Positions 63,400 through 64,000 of a DNA stretch of 64,000 nucleotides are shown piece by piece; position 1 is the first letter of the stretch, and every line of letters begins with the position of its first letter. The DNA comes from Rhabdophis nuchalis (Eukaryota > Chordata > Lepidosauria > Squamata > Natricidae), in NCBI GenBank assembly GCA_039707465.1, contig CM077646.1:78764715-78828714 (forward strand). The letters are read 5' to 3'. The notes beneath the pieces are model-generated. The model made no database searches. It worked only from the letters and a program-made list of their open reading frames with translations, and had not been told where the DNA came from. The position numbers and the translations under genes were made by a program.

Positions 63400-64000
63400 G
63401 AGATCTGGGGAAGGGAGGGAGGGTTGAAAAGGAAGAGATGGCACCCACAACGTTCAACGGGGATTCAACTGCCATCTGTTTGTGACCATCATTCTGGCTT
63501 TTTTGACCCCCAGCCTTCTTGCAGATTCCCTGGCCAAACTCTCTGGTTCTTGAAGCTTCCGTCGGTCCCAATCCTGAAAAGCCCACACCAGTTATATTCT
63601 CTGGGGGTGAAAGGGAAGTGACATTTTCAACTTTTCCATAACTGAAAAGCTGTTACAACCATGTGTTTCTTCCCAATGAGCAGCATGATGCACGCTTCTA
63701 AGAAGTCATAATTATTTTTTTAACTGTGAAATCGGTTTGTGGGAAAGGGAACAGAGGTTATATACTCTGTTGCAAAACACAAAGACAGAATGACCCTGCT
63801 TTATTTTGAGTATAAAGAGTGCTCCTTGATTCAACTCTTTCCTGCTATTCAAACTGGGAGCGTTACTGGCATCAAATGGCCAAGGAAAAGGAAATGAAAG
63901 TTGCTGAATGGGAAACCTTGCTTCAAAATGGAAAAAAAAACTGAGCATGTGAGATAGGAAGAGGGTAAGAGAAGGGAGTGAACACAATCCCAAGTTGAAA
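63400..64000. other. Intergenic stretch, nothing recognised
   Basis: No exon or repeat was identified to the window end. The expected neighbour NINJ1 was not seen. Confidence 0.4.

Noticed and set aside
49321..64000. Minus-strand NINJ1 exons
   Set aside because: I looked for the conserved ninjurin motifs in the minus-strand frames and found none.

Overview
The window is vertebrate nuclear DNA and looks like a squamate reptile, most probably a snake. The reasons are its mix of interspersed repeats: L2-like and CR1 LINEs, BovB (RTE) LINE 3' ends, Sauria-type SINEs with BovB-like tails, a Penelope-like element, a short Helitron, and many small hAT-like and TA-flanked inverted-repeat elements. 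The species is inferred from repeat content, not proven.

One gene is completely readable: CARD19 (BinCARD, C9orf89) on the + strand, six coding exons from 16872 to 48344. The joined frame is 183 codons plus stop, the length of the human mitochondrial isoform. Exons 2-3 encode the CARD, exon 5 the single membrane span, and exon 6 the conserved C-terminal tail. Every junction has AG acceptor and GT donor bases, and the phases fit. A CpG-rich island (about 16430-17210) surrounds exon 1 and is the likely promoter. A probable last exon of an unidentified + strand gene lies at 2410-2626. In human the gene upstream of CARD19 is SUSD3, but I could not match the sequence to it. NINJ1, the expected downstream neighbour, was not recognised before 64000.

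Layout: 1-9300 holds the terminal exon, SINEs, a TA-flanked element carrying two opposed L2 copies, an RTE remnant and a Helitron. 9300-16400 is mostly unique intergenic DNA. 16400-48350 is CARD19, whose introns 1-3 (10.2, 6.3 and 11.6 kb) carry most insertions, including a nearly full-length antisense L2 with endonuclease and reverse transcriptase regions (36455 to about 40180) and a sense L2 interrupted by a second L2 (28195-31246). 48350-64000 is intergenic, with a young CR1 copy, three related SINEs and several hAT-like elements.

The most informative structures are: three 135-bp near-perfect palindromic elements with exact 8-bp target duplications; a CR1 copy with an unbroken frame, a 28-bp perfect duplication and an 11-bp templated-looking filler; a local inverted duplication inside a BovB remnant; an 87-89 bp direct repeat bracketing CARD19 exon 4; an in-frame 145-codon open extension upstream of the CARD19 ATG; and two SINE copies sharing 37 bp that begin upstream of the SINE head. 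I found no tRNA or rRNA genes and no CRISPR array. I cannot point to a wholly new biological system.
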